Shown piece by piece: positions 1-8,720 of a stretch of DNA of 64,000 bases; position 1 is the stretch's first letter, and each line of letters starts with the position of its first letter. The DNA is taken from positions 25,131 through 89,130 of the forward strand of contig JAAEZI010000005.1 in the NCBI GenBank assembly GCA_018222915.1. Reading direction: 5' to 3'. The DNA is from Algicola sp. (GTDB lineage: Bacteria; Bacteroidota; Bacteroidia; Flavobacteriales; Flavobacteriaceae). A model generated the notes under the pieces. It had not been told where the DNA came from and did no database searches. It saw only the letters and a program-made list of their open reading frames with translations. Made by a program: the position numbers and the translations under genes.

Positions 1-13
1 GTTAACTACTTTT

Positions 14-892
14 TTAAGCTTTTTTCTTAGTGGGTTTTGAACTGTGAATGACATGGATACTTGTAGTTTCTAAATCGATGGTTTTAGGGGTTTTATTTAA
101 AATATCATCCAACATTTGATGATAGGATTCAAAATTATTAAGATTTTTATGACCACCTCCAATGACCGTATGTAATGTCGTGAGTTTTGGGTTCACCTTA
201 GACAATTTTACACTGGTTTTAAATGGTATTAACTTATCGTGTGTTCCATGAATAATATGAATCGGACATTGCACATATTTTAGCCATTTATAAGTCGGTA
301 ATGGGTATTTCATCAGTAACGATAAAGGCATAAATGGCGCATAACGCGCAGTCACTTTTGTGAGGCTATAATAGGGCGCATCCAATATCAACATTTTAGG
401 ATGATTCATGGAAGCCAATTTTGCTGCGAAACCTGAGCCCAATGAGCGTCCGTAAAGAATAATGCGGTCTTCAGTTGTTTTTTCTTTTATCTTATTATAT
501 ACCAATTGTAAATCACGCTTAATAGCCTTTTGAGTACGTCTGCCCGTACTTTTTCCAAAGCCTCGATAATCAACCATGAGCACATTATAACCATGCCTGG
601 TAAAGTCTACGGCAAATTTTCCCCAACCTTTGATGCTTTTTGAATTCCCCTTTAGATAAAGCACAACCCCTTTGCTTTCTCCTTTAGGAAAAAAACGCAA
701 ACCGTTAATGATAGCACCATCGCGTGTTTCTAAGTTATATTCTTTGGTTACCTGATTTTCATAATCAAATTGGAAATCGGCAGGCAGTTTTTCAGGCTTG
801 AAAAGCATATAATCCTGCAAATAATACAACGCAATACTAATCGCGATATAAATTATTAAAACAGTGATAATTGTGGATAACCAATAAGGCAT
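14..892 (-). CDS. membrane-anchored alpha/beta hydrolase
   Basis: The protein has 292 residues. An N-terminal hydrophobic segment at about residues 5-25 should anchor it in the inner membrane. An alpha/beta-hydrolase fold follows: the nucleophile elbow GRSLG puts Ser at 150, and the likely acid and base are Asp219 (in GTHD) and His248 (in GGGHK). This matches the BEM46/YfhR-like serine hydrolases, whose substrates are mostly unknown. It is the last gene of a leftward run of membrane proteins, about 50 bases after the CPBP-like gene. The family call is secure; the substrate cannot be read from sequence. Confidence 0.85.
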   Translation of the reverse strand: MPYWLSTIITVLIIYIAISIALYYLQDYMLFKPEKLPADFQFDYENQVTKEYNLETRDGAIINGLRFFPKGESKGVVLYLKGNSKSIKGWGKFAVDFTRHGYNVLMVDYRGFGKSTGRRTQKAIKRDLQLVYNKIKEKTTEDRIILYGRSLGSGFAAKLASMNHPKMLILDAPYYSLTKVTARYAPFMPLSLLMKYPLPTYKWLKYVQCPIHIIHGTHDKLIPFKTSVKLSKVNPKLTTLHTVIGGGHKNLNNFESYHQMLDDILNKTPKTIDLETTSIHVIHSSKPTKKKA

Positions 893-941
893 TTCAAGAA
901 TTTTCTTCTAACAAGATAGGAAAAATTTGTGAGTGCTAGTG

Positions 942-1637
942 CTAATGAAAATACTTCAAAAACACGTCCGCAAATGGATCTTGATTAACAACAGTGTAAT
1001 AAAACAAAGCACCCAACCAGCCATGGAATAGACCCAAAACATACAAGTTCTTTGTCTTCAAATAAACAGACGTGTACACCAATGCTAGTGTGAAGGTGCC
1101 AATTACTAGCCAAATTGACGGATAATGAACTAAGGAAAACACCATAGCTGTAATTAGTACTACCAGCCAATTCTTCAGTCTTATAGATTTCATCGTACTC
1201 AAGTTTCCCGCAACCAAAGCAATCGTTAAAAATTGTTGAATCGTTCCCCAAATAGGATACGTGATAAGCAAAGGTAATATGTGCCAACTTAAGTTTAGCG
1301 TGTTTTGTATATATCCAATAACAAAGAAGGATATCACTGCAAGAATCACGAATGGCATAATCATAAACAGTACCGATTTAAAATTATCCCTTCGAAATCC
1401 CCAATCTTGCAATACAAGTGGATTTTTTCTATATCTCAACATGACATATGTTGACCATGCAAGAATGACAATGACTACATATGGTAATCGCCAATTGAGA
1501 TAATCCATAAACACAAATTTCCCTATACCAGTGAGGATTACGGCCATAATTTCTAGCCATCGCGTTCTATCCGAAATCGGTCTCGTTAATTGAGTATTCC
1601 AATAGTCAATTAAATAAGTGGTGAGTTTTGGTTTCAT
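942..1637 (-). CDS. CPBP/CAAX-protease-like membrane protein without the Glu-Glu motif
   Basis: A 231-residue protein with about six to seven membrane segments. Its layout follows the CPBP (Abi/CAAX protease) family: conserved histidines sit in FSLVH (His171) and GLFHG (His205). Where the family carries the catalytic EExxxR motif, this protein has Gln134-Gln135 followed by no Arg. The usual metal-water chemistry therefore looks lost, or is done differently. It lies in a leftward set with two other small membrane proteins, separated from the upstream one by a weak hairpin at 1657-1681. Fold call fairly sure, function unknown. Confidence 0.7.
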   Translation of the reverse strand: MKPKLTTYLIDYWNTQLTRPISDRTRWLEIMAVILTGIGKFVFMDYLNWRLPYVVIVILAWSTYVMLRYRKNPLVLQDWGFRRDNFKSVLFMIMPFVILAVISFFVIGYIQNTLNLSWHILPLLITYPIWGTIQQFLTIALVAGNLSTMKSIRLKNWLVVLITAMVFSLVHYPSIWLVIGTFTLALVYTSVYLKTKNLYVLGLFHGWLGALFYYTVVNQDPFADVFLKYFH

Positions 1638-1705
1638 AACTAATCAATATTTTAAACCTTCCAGACTTACAGCCTGAAAGGCTTAGGGTCACAATTCAAC
1701 CATCA

Positions 1706-2188
1706 TCAAAACAAAAAAATCATATAAATAATGATGCCTTCTGCTATACCTGTAATGATGCTCATTCCCAGAACATCCTTTATTTTACTGCGCATAAAAA
1801 ACACCATGCTGAGAATCGCCATAATGGCGGCCAATAGGATTTCAAGAGCGTCAATCTTAGTCATTAAATAAGTAACTCCTGTGAACATGGCGGTTATACC
1901 GACAGTTATAAGGCAAAATTTGAGTATTTCATCCTTGGTATAATTCCCATCTTTAAATCCCTTTCGCAAATCCCTTAAAATGGAGAGAATGAATAGCAAG
2001 GGTACTACAGACAAAAATGGTGCAAAAATGACTTTGATTCCCTTTTCAATTCTCAAGTTGAAATGAAAGAAAAAAGCGATAGCTGTAAAAGCTAACAAAC
2101 CAGTCACAATAATGGATTGAAATGTAAACAATAACTCACGTTTATGAGCATTTGTTTTGGGTTTTGGAGGTTGCATAATTGGATTCAT
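1706..2188 (-). CDS. small multi-spanning membrane protein, unknown function
   Basis: A 160-residue protein with about four hydrophobic segments, after a basic N-terminus holding a PPKPK stretch. I recognise no family. The frame could start at a TTG at 2215, but the first ATG at 2188 (MNPIMQPP) is the better start. It lies between two other unknown membrane proteins on the same strand, about 37 bases after the previous stop codon, so the three are probably co-transcribed. No catalytic or binding motif is visible. Confidence 0.7.
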   Translation of the reverse strand: MNPIMQPPKPKTNAHKRELLFTFQSIIVTGLLAFTAIAFFFHFNLRIEKGIKVIFAPFLSVVPLLFILSILRDLRKGFKDGNYTKDEILKFCLITVGITAMFTGVTYLMTKIDALEILLAAIMAILSMVFFMRSKIKDVLGMSIITGIAEGIIIYMIFLF

Positions 2189-2225
2189 AATTAAAAAGTT
2201 TTGATGATTTAACAATTAGTTTTGG

Positions 2226-2693
2226 TTAAGCGGATATAAAAAATACATGGATAGCTAATGCGAGTAACATACCGCTTAAAATCCCATTAGCTCTCAAGTT
2301 GTTGTATAACAAATAATTAAGGACATAACTACTGATGGTCGTGGAATTTATTAAATGCGCAACAATGAGATGATCTTCTAATTTTTGACCTGTGATCCAT
2401 TCCAAGATTTTCATAAATGACACACCAATAATCACGGTCACAACGAGAAGAATGGTTGCTGGTCTTTGATTTTCCAACTTATACTCATCCGTGTTTTCTG
2501 GCATGATATGCTCTATAAGTACAAATCTTACAAAAAACAGCAATGGTAGTGGAAACAAAACGGATGCAACGATTTTAACGAGATCCTTAAGTGTCTTGAT
2601 ATCGTCATAGCCTAGAAACACCAGGTAAATGAATACCACTACAGATACTCCAGTAGTTACTAAGAAAGCCGTATTTACTTTTTTGAGTTGCAT
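2226..2693 (-). CDS. four-helix membrane protein, unknown function
   Basis: A 155-residue protein with four predicted membrane segments at about residues 8-28, 40-60, 80-100 and 135-153. A charged loop with ENTDEYKLENQR lies in the middle. No family recognised. Its start lies one base after the stop of the 52-residue gene upstream (2695-2853), which implies translational coupling. It is similar in size and hydrophobicity to its downstream neighbour, so the two may form one membrane assembly; that is inference only. Confidence 0.7.
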   Translation of the reverse strand: MQLKKVNTAFLVTTGVSVVVFIYLVFLGYDDIKTLKDLVKIVASVLFPLPLLFFVRFVLIEHIMPENTDEYKLENQRPATILLVVTVIIGVSFMKILEWITGQKLEDHLIVAHLINSTTISSYVLNYLLYNNLRANGILSGMLLALAIHVFFISA

Positions 2694-2694
2694 T

Positions 2695-2853
2695 CTAAAG
2701 TCCTATCGGATTGGTATTGGCTAAGGTGTTTCCTGCCAACTGATTTATGCAATATTCATAATTCTTAGAAGCATAATTCTGAATCGATTTCGAACAAATA
2801 ACTATTGTTCCGAGACACATAATAATGACGATGGTTTTCAAATACTGTTTCAT
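2695..2853 (-). CDS. 52-residue single-helix membrane or secreted peptide
   Basis: The start is the ATG at 2853 (MKQYLKTIV...). The longer reading up to 2901 would run through the likely promoter and has no ribosome-binding context. The product has one hydrophobic segment at about residues 5-22 and then a short polar tail with one Cys. It may be a small membrane protein or a secreted peptide with an uncleaved signal. It is the first gene of the leftward membrane-protein run and its stop is one base from the next gene. No homolog recognised. Confidence 0.5.
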   Translation of the reverse strand: MKQYLKTIVIIMCLGTIVICSKSIQNYASKNYEYCINQLAGNTLANTNPIGL

Positions 2854-2878
2854 TTTTTTTGCTTTGTTGATTAGGATA

Positions 2879-2909
2879 CAAATATGAAACGAAGCTGTCA
2901 CATCCTCAA
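2879..2909 (-). promoter_or_regulatory. probable promoter of the 2853-to-14 leftward run
   Basis: Reading leftward, TTG (2909-2907) is followed by 20 bases and then CATATTTG (2886-2879), a 7-of-8 match to the Bacteroidota -7 element TAnnTTTG. It lies about 26 bases upstream of the ATG at 2853. Found by eye; no transcript data. Confidence 0.45.
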
Positions 2910-3003
2910 TACAGATTTAAAATATTACTGACGATTTATTTATTTAATAATATAATATTACCTTTATAATTACTCATACAGGAAATAATATACTGACGAT
3001 AAA

Positions 3004-4515
3004 ATGACAGACCTTAAAGCCATAATTCAGATACTAACTCCAGAAGAGGAACAGCGTTATATTGCGTTGCTCGAAAGAAACAACAAGCGAAATGACACCA
3101 AAAACATTCAACTTTTTAAGCTGCTAGCACAAAATGAATTAAGTTCTAATGATATTTGTTTTAAGATATACAACAGTCATAAAAAAGGCGCTTATCATGC
3201 GCTTCGTAAGCGTCTTTACCAATCGCTTATAGACTTTATAGCCAATCGAAGTTTAGCTGAAGAAAACTCCGTAGACATGAAAGTTATCAAATACATTCTG
3301 GCTTCTAGGACATTTCTGATTCATAAAGAACCTAAAATAGCCTATGATGTTTTAGACAAAGCGGAAAGTCTTGCGCAAGAATATCAGCTATTTCCGATTC
3401 TCAATGAAATTTATCACACAAAGATCCAATACGCTTATCTCAATCCATCGATAGATCTAAACGATGTCATTACCAGCTTCCGAAGAAATCAAAAACAACA
3501 TGCTATGGAAGAAGAATTGAATTTAGTCTACGCAAAAGTGCGACAAACGCTTAGCGATATGACATATGATGGCAAAGTTCTCGATTTCGAAACCATACTC
3601 AAAAACGTGCTAAAAGAACACCAAATTGATCTATCGCAAGCTTTTTCATTCAAATCGCTTTACCAGCTAATGACCATTGTGAGTATTTCAGCCTTTGTAA
3701 ATAACGACTATTTAAAGATTGAACCATTTCTATTGGCGACCTACCAAAAGATTCATCAACACAAGACTAAAGACAAACAGCTCATATACCACATAGAAGT
3801 GGTTTATATGATTGCCAACACGTTATTTCGAAACAAAAAATTCAATCAATCTATCGATTTTTTGGAACAAATGCGGAAGCTCATGAAGCAACAACGCAGT
3901 AAATATGAAACCGCCTTCAAACTGAAATATTTTTTGCTAATGGCACTCAATAAAAATTATTTAGGCCATCAAGATGAAGCTATTGATCTACTCGAATCTG
4001 TCAAAACCGAAAAACACGTAGATACCGAAAGCATTCTTGATATACATTTAAGTTTGGTCATGTTTTACATGCAAAAAAACGACTTGAAAAAAGCAAAATC
4101 CCTTTACGCTAAATTTTATCACACCGATAACTATTACGCAGAAAAAGCCGGTAAAGAATGGGTAATAAAAAAGAACTTAGCGGAAATCATCCTATATATC
4201 GAATTAGGGGAAATTGACCTGGTAGATTCCCGATTTTTAAGTTTTAAACGCTCTTATTATAAGTATTTAAAAGCCATCAATCAAGATCGAGTTATTGTAT
4301 ACCTGAATTTCGTAAATACGTATTACAAACAACCTCATATTGTAAAAACCACCGCTTTTAAGGAGCGAGTTGAGCTCGCCTTTGATTGGGTAAATGAACA
4401 ACAAGAAGACATTTTTGTGATGAGCTTTTATGCTTGGCTAAAAAGCAAAATGGAACAAAGGGATCTATACAAGACAACGCTAGATCTTATCGCCAAAGCT
4501 CAAAATGTTAATTAG
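3004..4515 (+). CDS. all-helical repeat protein, unknown function
   Basis: A 503-residue soluble protein without signal peptide or membrane segment. Nearly every stretch reads as amphipathic helix in roughly 35-residue units, as in TPR-like scaffolds (for example near residues 270-300 and 355-385). Proteins of this build are common in Bacteroidota and lack an assigned role. It stands alone on the plus strand, with 103 bases divergent from the membrane-protein run; TACCTTTA near 2968 is a weak -7 candidate. A protein-interaction role is a guess from fold only. Confidence 0.75.
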   Translation: MTDLKAIIQILTPEEEQRYIALLERNNKRNDTKNIQLFKLLAQNELSSNDICFKIYNSHKKGAYHALRKRLYQSLIDFIANRSLAEENSVDMKVIKYILASRTFLIHKEPKIAYDVLDKAESLAQEYQLFPILNEIYHTKIQYAYLNPSIDLNDVITSFRRNQKQHAMEEELNLVYAKVRQTLSDMTYDGKVLDFETILKNVLKEHQIDLSQAFSFKSLYQLMTIVSISAFVNNDYLKIEPFLLATYQKIHQHKTKDKQLIYHIEVVYMIANTLFRNKKFNQSIDFLEQMRKLMKQQRSKYETAFKLKYFLLMALNKNYLGHQDEAIDLLESVKTEKHVDTESILDIHLSLVMFYMQKNDLKKAKSLYAKFYHTDNYYAEKAGKEWVIKKNLAEIILYIELGEIDLVDSRFLSFKRSYYKYLKAINQDRVIVYLNFVNTYYKQPHIVKTTAFKERVELAFDWVNEQQEDIFVMSFYAWLKSKMEQRDLYKTTLDLIAKAQNVN

Positions 4516-4609
4516 AGGTTAAAATCTAAGCGCTTATTAAACCATAATCCAAATCTAAAGTCAAAGCAGTATCAATTAAAAAACAATAACATATTTAATT
4601 ACGAAACAC

Positions 4610-5071
4610 ATGAAGAAATTATTTTTAATTGCAATTGCTTTTACAACGCTTCAAGCAGTTGCCCAAGACGGAAAGAAACGCGCATCCAATGAAATGAGAA
4701 AAGAACGCATGGCAAAATTGCAAGACTTATCTCCTGAGGAAATGGCAACCTTGAAATCTAAAAAATTAACCTTAGCTCTAGACTTATCAGATAAACAACA
4801 GAATCAGGTCAAAGCGCTATTTCTAGATGAAGCCAAGACTAGAAAGGCAAAAATGGAAGCTCATAAAAAAATGAAGGAAAGCGGAGCATTAGAAAAACTT
4901 TCTAAAGAAGAGCGCTATGAAATGAAGAATGAGCGCTTAGATGCACAAATAGCTTTTAAACAACAAATGAAATCTATTTTGTCTGAGGAACAATTCCAAA
5001 AATGGGAAAAGAGTCAACGCAGAAGACATCATAAAAGCAAGAACAAGGACAAACGACCGCAAAGACATTAA
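4610..5071 (+). CDS. secreted, highly charged helical protein (Spy/CpxP-like)
   Basis: A 153-residue protein with a signal peptide (MKKLFLIAIAFTTLQAVAQ) and a very charged helical body. The body holds LSDKQQNQVKALF near residues 63-75 and ILSEEQFQKWEK near residues 125-136, then a basic tail rich in Arg, Lys and His. Two LTxxQ-like motifs framing helices resemble periplasmic Spy/CpxP chaperones and the DUF4890-type proteins of Bacteroidota. The C-terminal LSxEQ motif recurs in the proteins at 5186 and 18700. Followed by a strong terminator. Periplasmic location is well supported; chaperone function is inferred. Confidence 0.75.
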   Translation: MKKLFLIAIAFTTLQAVAQDGKKRASNEMRKERMAKLQDLSPEEMATLKSKKLTLALDLSDKQQNQVKALFLDEAKTRKAKMEAHKKMKESGALEKLSKEERYEMKNERLDAQIAFKQQMKSILSEEQFQKWEKSQRRRHHKSKNKDKRPQRH

Positions 5072-5101
5072 ATACGATCTATTCGTCTGATTTTTCAACA
5101 A

Positions 5102-5133
5102 AGCATCGATTTTTGTAATCGATGCTTTTTTTT
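5102..5133 (+). terminator. Rho-independent terminator after the 4610 gene
   Basis: A perfect 10-bp stem (5102-5111 with 5117-5126), a five-base loop TTTGT, and a run of T's to 5133. It lies about 30 bases after the stop codon at 5071. Confidence 0.9.
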
Positions 5134-5185
5134 ATCACAAAATTGATTAATTTTAAATCCTGTTGAATTAATTACTACAAAGACC

Positions 5186-5512
5186 ATGAAAAAAATAGTT
5201 ACTATTTGCGCATTTGCTTTAGCCCTCCTCTTTAGCGCCCAAACATTATCTGCACAAAACACCTTAGAGATTAATGCAGAAGCGAATACAAAGACAAAAG
5301 AGCTAAGAAAAGTGATCAAGTTTGAACAAGCTAAAATGCATGATGTATATGAAGCGTATCGCAATTACGCCATAGCATATAAAAAGATCAGTGACAAAAT
5401 AGAGCTCAATGCCGAACGCTTAGAAAAAATCAATAACAAATTTGACGAAGAACTAAAAGAAATTTTGACAGACGAGCAATACGAAAAATACCTGGCAACG
5501 TTTCGAAATTAA
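5186..5512 (+). CDS. small secreted helical protein
   Basis: A 108-residue protein with a clear signal peptide (residues 1-23, ending LSAQ) and a charged helical mature part. It closes with LTDEQYEKYLATF, the same C-terminal motif type as the proteins at 4610 and 18700. It probably lives in the periplasm. It has its own transcription unit, between the terminator at 5102 and the bidirectional one at 5535. No experimentally known homolog recognised. Confidence 0.75.
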   Translation: MKKIVTICAFALALLFSAQTLSAQNTLEINAEANTKTKELRKVIKFEQAKMHDVYEAYRNYAIAYKKISDKIELNAERLEKINNKFDEELKEILTDEQYEKYLATFRN

Positions 5513-5534
5513 TCTTTAAGACATCTATAAATTA

Positions 5535-5562
5535 AAAAGCGACCAAAATGGTCGCTTTTCTA
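5535..5562. terminator. bidirectional terminator between the 5186 gene and hemL
   Basis: Stem AAAAGCGACC (5535-5544), loop AAAAT, stem GGTCGCTTTT (5550-5559). There are A's before and T's after, so it can work for both convergent genes. The same stem recurs at 18653 and 45287. Confidence 0.9.
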
Positions 5563-5565
5563 TTT

Positions 5566-6852
5566 TTATAAGGTTTGTGCTACTTTTTCAACAGCTTTTA
5601 TAGTTTCATCGAGGTCAGCATAAGTCAAGGCATCTGTAACAAACCAGGTCTCAAAAGCACTAGGCGCAATATAGATTCCCTCCTTTAATAAGCCATGAAA
5701 AAAGGCTTTAAAGGTCTCATTATTACCTTTGGCTGCAGATGCAAAATCAACAACGGCTTCATCAGTAAAATGAATGGATATCATAGAGCCTTTTCTATTA
5801 ATCGTATGAGTGATCCCAAATTTTGTCAAGGCTTGAGCACATCCTTCATGTAAATAACGGGTTTTTTCTTCTAAGCGTTGAAAAAGTGCTTGATCGTTAT
5901 CAATAGCAGTCAACATTGCTAATCCCGCTGCCATGGCTAATGGATTGCCACTGAGTGTTCCTGCTTGATACACGTTTCCTAAGGGTGCTAAATGACTCAT
6001 AATTTCATTACGAGCGGCAAATGCTCCTACTGGTAATCCACCACCTATCACCTTTCCGAAGCAAACAATATCAGCATCCACACCATAAAGTTCTTGAACA
6101 CCACCTCTAGAAAGTCTGAAACCTGTCATCACTTCGTCAAACACAAGAAGTATGTCGTGAAGATCACAGAGCACACGTAATTGTTTCAGAAAATCATTTT
6201 TTGGTGGAATGCATCCCATATTACCAGCAACTGGTTCTAAAATAATACAAGCGATGGCTCCTTCATTGGCTTCCACTAATGCTTTCACATGATCAATATC
6301 ATTATAGGTAGCCAAAAGTGTATCTCGTGCAGTTCCCTGAGTAACACCAGGGCTGTTAGGACTTCCAAAAGTAACAGCACCACTACCCGCTTGAATTAAA
6401 AACGCATCACTATGACCATGATAACAACCGGCAAACTTGATTATTTTATCTTTACCAGTATAACCTCTGGCCAATCTTACAGCACTCATACAAGCCTCGG
6501 TTCCTGAATTCACAAACCTGATCTTATCGATATTAGGCACCATCGAAACCGCTAATTCGGCAATTTTAGTTTCTATTTCTGTTGGCATCCCAAAAGAAGT
6601 CCCCTGTTTTGCCTTCTCGATAACGGCATCGACCACTGGTTCATAGGCATGTCCCAAAATCATAGGTCCCCAAGAATTGATGTAATCTATAAAACGATTC
6701 CCATCTTCGTCATACACATAGGCACCTTTAGCTGATTTTGCAAAAATAGGAGTACCTCCAACCGCCTTAAAAGCTCTAACCGGTGAATTTACTCCACCAG
6801 GAATGACTGTTTCCGCAGATTTAAATAACGTACTGCTACGTTGATATAACAT
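5566..6852 (-). CDS. hemL: glutamate-1-semialdehyde 2,1-aminomutase
   Basis: A 428-residue PLP enzyme that converts glutamate-1-semialdehyde to 5-aminolevulinate, the C5 route to heme. The signature regions are present: the N-terminal [10 protein letters not shown], the cofactor-site [21 protein letters not shown], the FDEVMTGFR stretch, and the Schiff-base Lys in [15 protein letters not shown]. Full length for the family (about 425-430). The next gene upstream on the strand, the glucosaminidase, ends two bases before this start, so the two are probably co-transcribed without an obvious functional link. Confidence 0.97.
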   Translation of the reverse strand: MLYQRSSTLFKSAETVIPGGVNSPVRAFKAVGGTPIFAKSAKGAYVYDEDGNRFIDYINSWGPMILGHAYEPVVDAVIEKAKQGTSFGMPTEIETKIAELAVSMVPNIDKIRFVNSGTEACMSAVRLARGYTGKDKIIKFAGCYHGHSDAFLIQAGSGAVTFGSPNSPGVTQGTARDTLLATYNDIDHVKALVEANEGAIACIILEPVAGNMGCIPPKNDFLKQLRVLCDLHDILLVFDEVMTGFRLSRGGVQELYGVDADIVCFGKVIGGGLPVGAFAARNEIMSHLAPLGNVYQAGTLSGNPLAMAAGLAMLTAIDNDQALFQRLEEKTRYLHEGCAQALTKFGITHTINRKGSMISIHFTDEAVVDFASAAKGNNETFKAFFHGLLKEGIYIAPSAFETWFVTDALTYADLDETIKAVEKVAQTL

Positions 6853-6853
6853 A

Positions 6854-7663
6854 TTAATTTGATTTTACAATTAGCATTTGACCAAGAGAAAGGTCATTAT
6901 TTTTTAAGCCATTAAGACGCTTCAATTCCTCAACCGTAGTATCATACCGTTTTGATAATGAATACAGCGTATCTCCCTTGACCACCTTATGACTAACCAC
7001 TTCTAGTTCAGGTAAGTCTACTGATTTCGTAGTTTTCACACCATGAAGTACCATATCATCGTATTGATCTAATTGATAACGCTCAATAAGACTTATGAGT
7101 TTATCAGGATACTTTCTATCTGTTGCATATCCAGCGGCACGCAACCCTCTGGCCCAACCTTTGTAATCATTTTCACGAAGTTTAAACAAATTCGCATAAC
7201 GGCCTCTTGAAGTCAAGAAATCAGAATGATCTTCAAAAGATGTTTTGGCATGATCATACTTTCTGAAACATTCTTGCGAACGATCATCATCGTGATAAAT
7301 TTTCTTACCGGTCCAGCCATGACATTTGATTCCAAAATGGTTGTTAGCTTCTACTGAAAGACGACCTCTGCCTGAACCAGATTCCAAAATCCCTTGTGCC
7401 AAAGTAATACTCGCAGGTATTTTATACTTGCGCATTTCCTCCATAGCGATTAAATGATAATCTAAGATGTATTGTTCCGTAGCATTTAAAACGGTCTCTG
7501 TTGGTTTACTTATTATCGAGACAGGTTCCTTTGCTGGTTCTGTATTTGTAGTTGGCTGAACAACCTCTGGCTCAGCGCGCTTTTTTTTAGTCACTATCCT
7601 TTTTTTAGATCCACAACTAAAAACGACCAAACCCACAAGTAAAACGATTAGTATTCTTTTCAT
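6854..7663 (-). CDS. glucosaminidase lipoprotein with C-terminal LysM
   Basis: A 269-residue lipoprotein with a lipobox ending at Cys17 (VVFSC), then a Lys/Pro/Thr-rich linker. A glucosaminidase domain spans about residues 62-205 ([13 protein letters not shown], with Glu94 the likely catalytic acid, and NNHFGIKC). A LysM peptidoglycan-binding domain lies at about 222-268 ([14 protein letters not shown]). It should cleave the GlcNAc-MurNAc backbone from the outer-membrane or periplasmic side, in wall remodelling. It sits tightly between the ACC-deaminase-like gene (6-base gap) and hemL. Confidence 0.92.
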   Translation of the reverse strand: MKRILIVLLVGLVVFSCGSKKRIVTKKKRAEPEVVQPTTNTEPAKEPVSIISKPTETVLNATEQYILDYHLIAMEEMRKYKIPASITLAQGILESGSGRGRLSVEANNHFGIKCHGWTGKKIYHDDDRSQECFRKYDHAKTSFEDHSDFLTSRGRYANLFKLRENDYKGWARGLRAAGYATDRKYPDKLISLIERYQLDQYDDMVLHGVKTTKSVDLPELEVVSHKVVKGDTLYSLSKRYDTTVEELKRLNGLKNNDLSLGQMLIVKSN

Positions 7664-7669
7664 AAAATT

Positions 7670-8560
7670 TTAAACGATTAAAGCCTTATTTTGTTGCTTT
7701 AATTTTTGATTCATTCCTATTATACCTTGCAATCCGCCAGTATGAATTGCCAATATTTTTGAATGCTTCGGAAAAAAGCCTTGTTGTAACAAATCATTAA
7801 TTCCGAACATCATTTTACCAGTATAAATTGGGTCTAACGGAATTTGATGCGTTCTTTTAAAATCATTGATAAATGCGATTAAGGCATCATCAGTTTTTGC
7901 ATAACCTCCAAAATGATAATTCGTTATTAACTCCCAATTCGACTGGCATGCAAATTTAGTAATTTCTTCTTGTAAAAAATCACCTTTCAATGCAGGAAAA
8001 CCAAGAATTTTTTGATGTGGCAATGCTGAATTTATGATCCCAGCAATAGTGCCGCCAGTCCCAACAGGACAACAAATAAAATCATAGATTGCATCGTCCT
8101 TAATGAGGATTTCTTCGCATCCCTTAACAGCCAAGGTGTTGGTACCGCCTTCTGGAAGCAGATAGAAATCATCAAACTCTGATCGTAATTCTTTTAGCAT
8201 ACTGGAACTTGTCTTGTTGCGATACTCTGCTCGTGATATGAATTTAAGTACCATGCCACAAGATTCCGCAAAGCGCAAGGTCGGATTGTCTTGATAAGAG
8301 GCAGCCAGTTCATCGCCTCTGATAATACCTATGGTTTGAAAACCTAGCTCCTGCCCAGCAGCTGCTAAGGCGGCTATATGATTGGAATAGGCACCACCAA
8401 AACTAAGCAAGGTTTTGACATTTTGCTTTTTTGCCTCAAAAAGGTTATATTTTAGCTTACGATATTTATTACCAGAAACATAGGCATGATTCAAATAATC
8501 GGGCTTTAAGTCTAGTTGATGACTTAGTTTTTGGTTAATATAATCTGTTATTTGTAACAT
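7670..8560 (-). CDS. ACC deaminase / D-cysteine desulfhydrase-like PLP enzyme
   Basis: A 296-residue fold-type II PLP enzyme. GNKYRKLKYNL carries the likely Schiff-base Lys35, followed by SFGGAYSNHIAALA and the phosphate-binding CPVGTGGTIAG. These match the ACC deaminase/D-cysteine desulfhydrase family, which opens aminocyclopropane carboxylate or removes H2S from D-cysteine. The sequence alone does not choose between them; in Bacteroidota the desulfhydrase reading seems more likely, but that is inference. First gene of the leftward run to hemL. Confidence 0.85.
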   Translation of the reverse strand: MLQITDYINQKLSHQLDLKPDYLNHAYVSGNKYRKLKYNLFEAKKQNVKTLLSFGGAYSNHIAALAAAGQELGFQTIGIIRGDELAASYQDNPTLRFAESCGMVLKFISRAEYRNKTSSSMLKELRSEFDDFYLLPEGGTNTLAVKGCEEILIKDDAIYDFICCPVGTGGTIAGIINSALPHQKILGFPALKGDFLQEEITKFACQSNWELITNYHFGGYAKTDDALIAFINDFKRTHQIPLDPIYTGKMMFGINDLLQQGFFPKHSKILAIHTGGLQGIIGMNQKLKQQNKALIV

Positions 8561-8720
8561 GTTAACTAAAATTGTAATAATTATTTAAAAAAATGTTAAA
8601 ATTATTATTATTTTTAATAATTTAACACCCTGTTTATCCCCAAATCTATAGCTAATAACATCTACAATTACCTTAGCCGTTTTTAAAAAATGGTTAAGTT
8701 ATTATTAAAACATATAGATT

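Noticed and set aside
1657-1681. Hairpin CCTTTCAG...CTGGAAGG between 1637 and 1706
   Set aside because: Stem is 8 bp with a G-T pair, but only three T's follow, so not called a terminator. It may be a weak one.
8561-8720. AT-rich intergenic stretch with TACCTTAG at 8669-8676
   Set aside because: Only 7 of 8 to the -7 consensus and no TTG at the right distance, so not listed as a promoter; no RNA gene or other element was seen.
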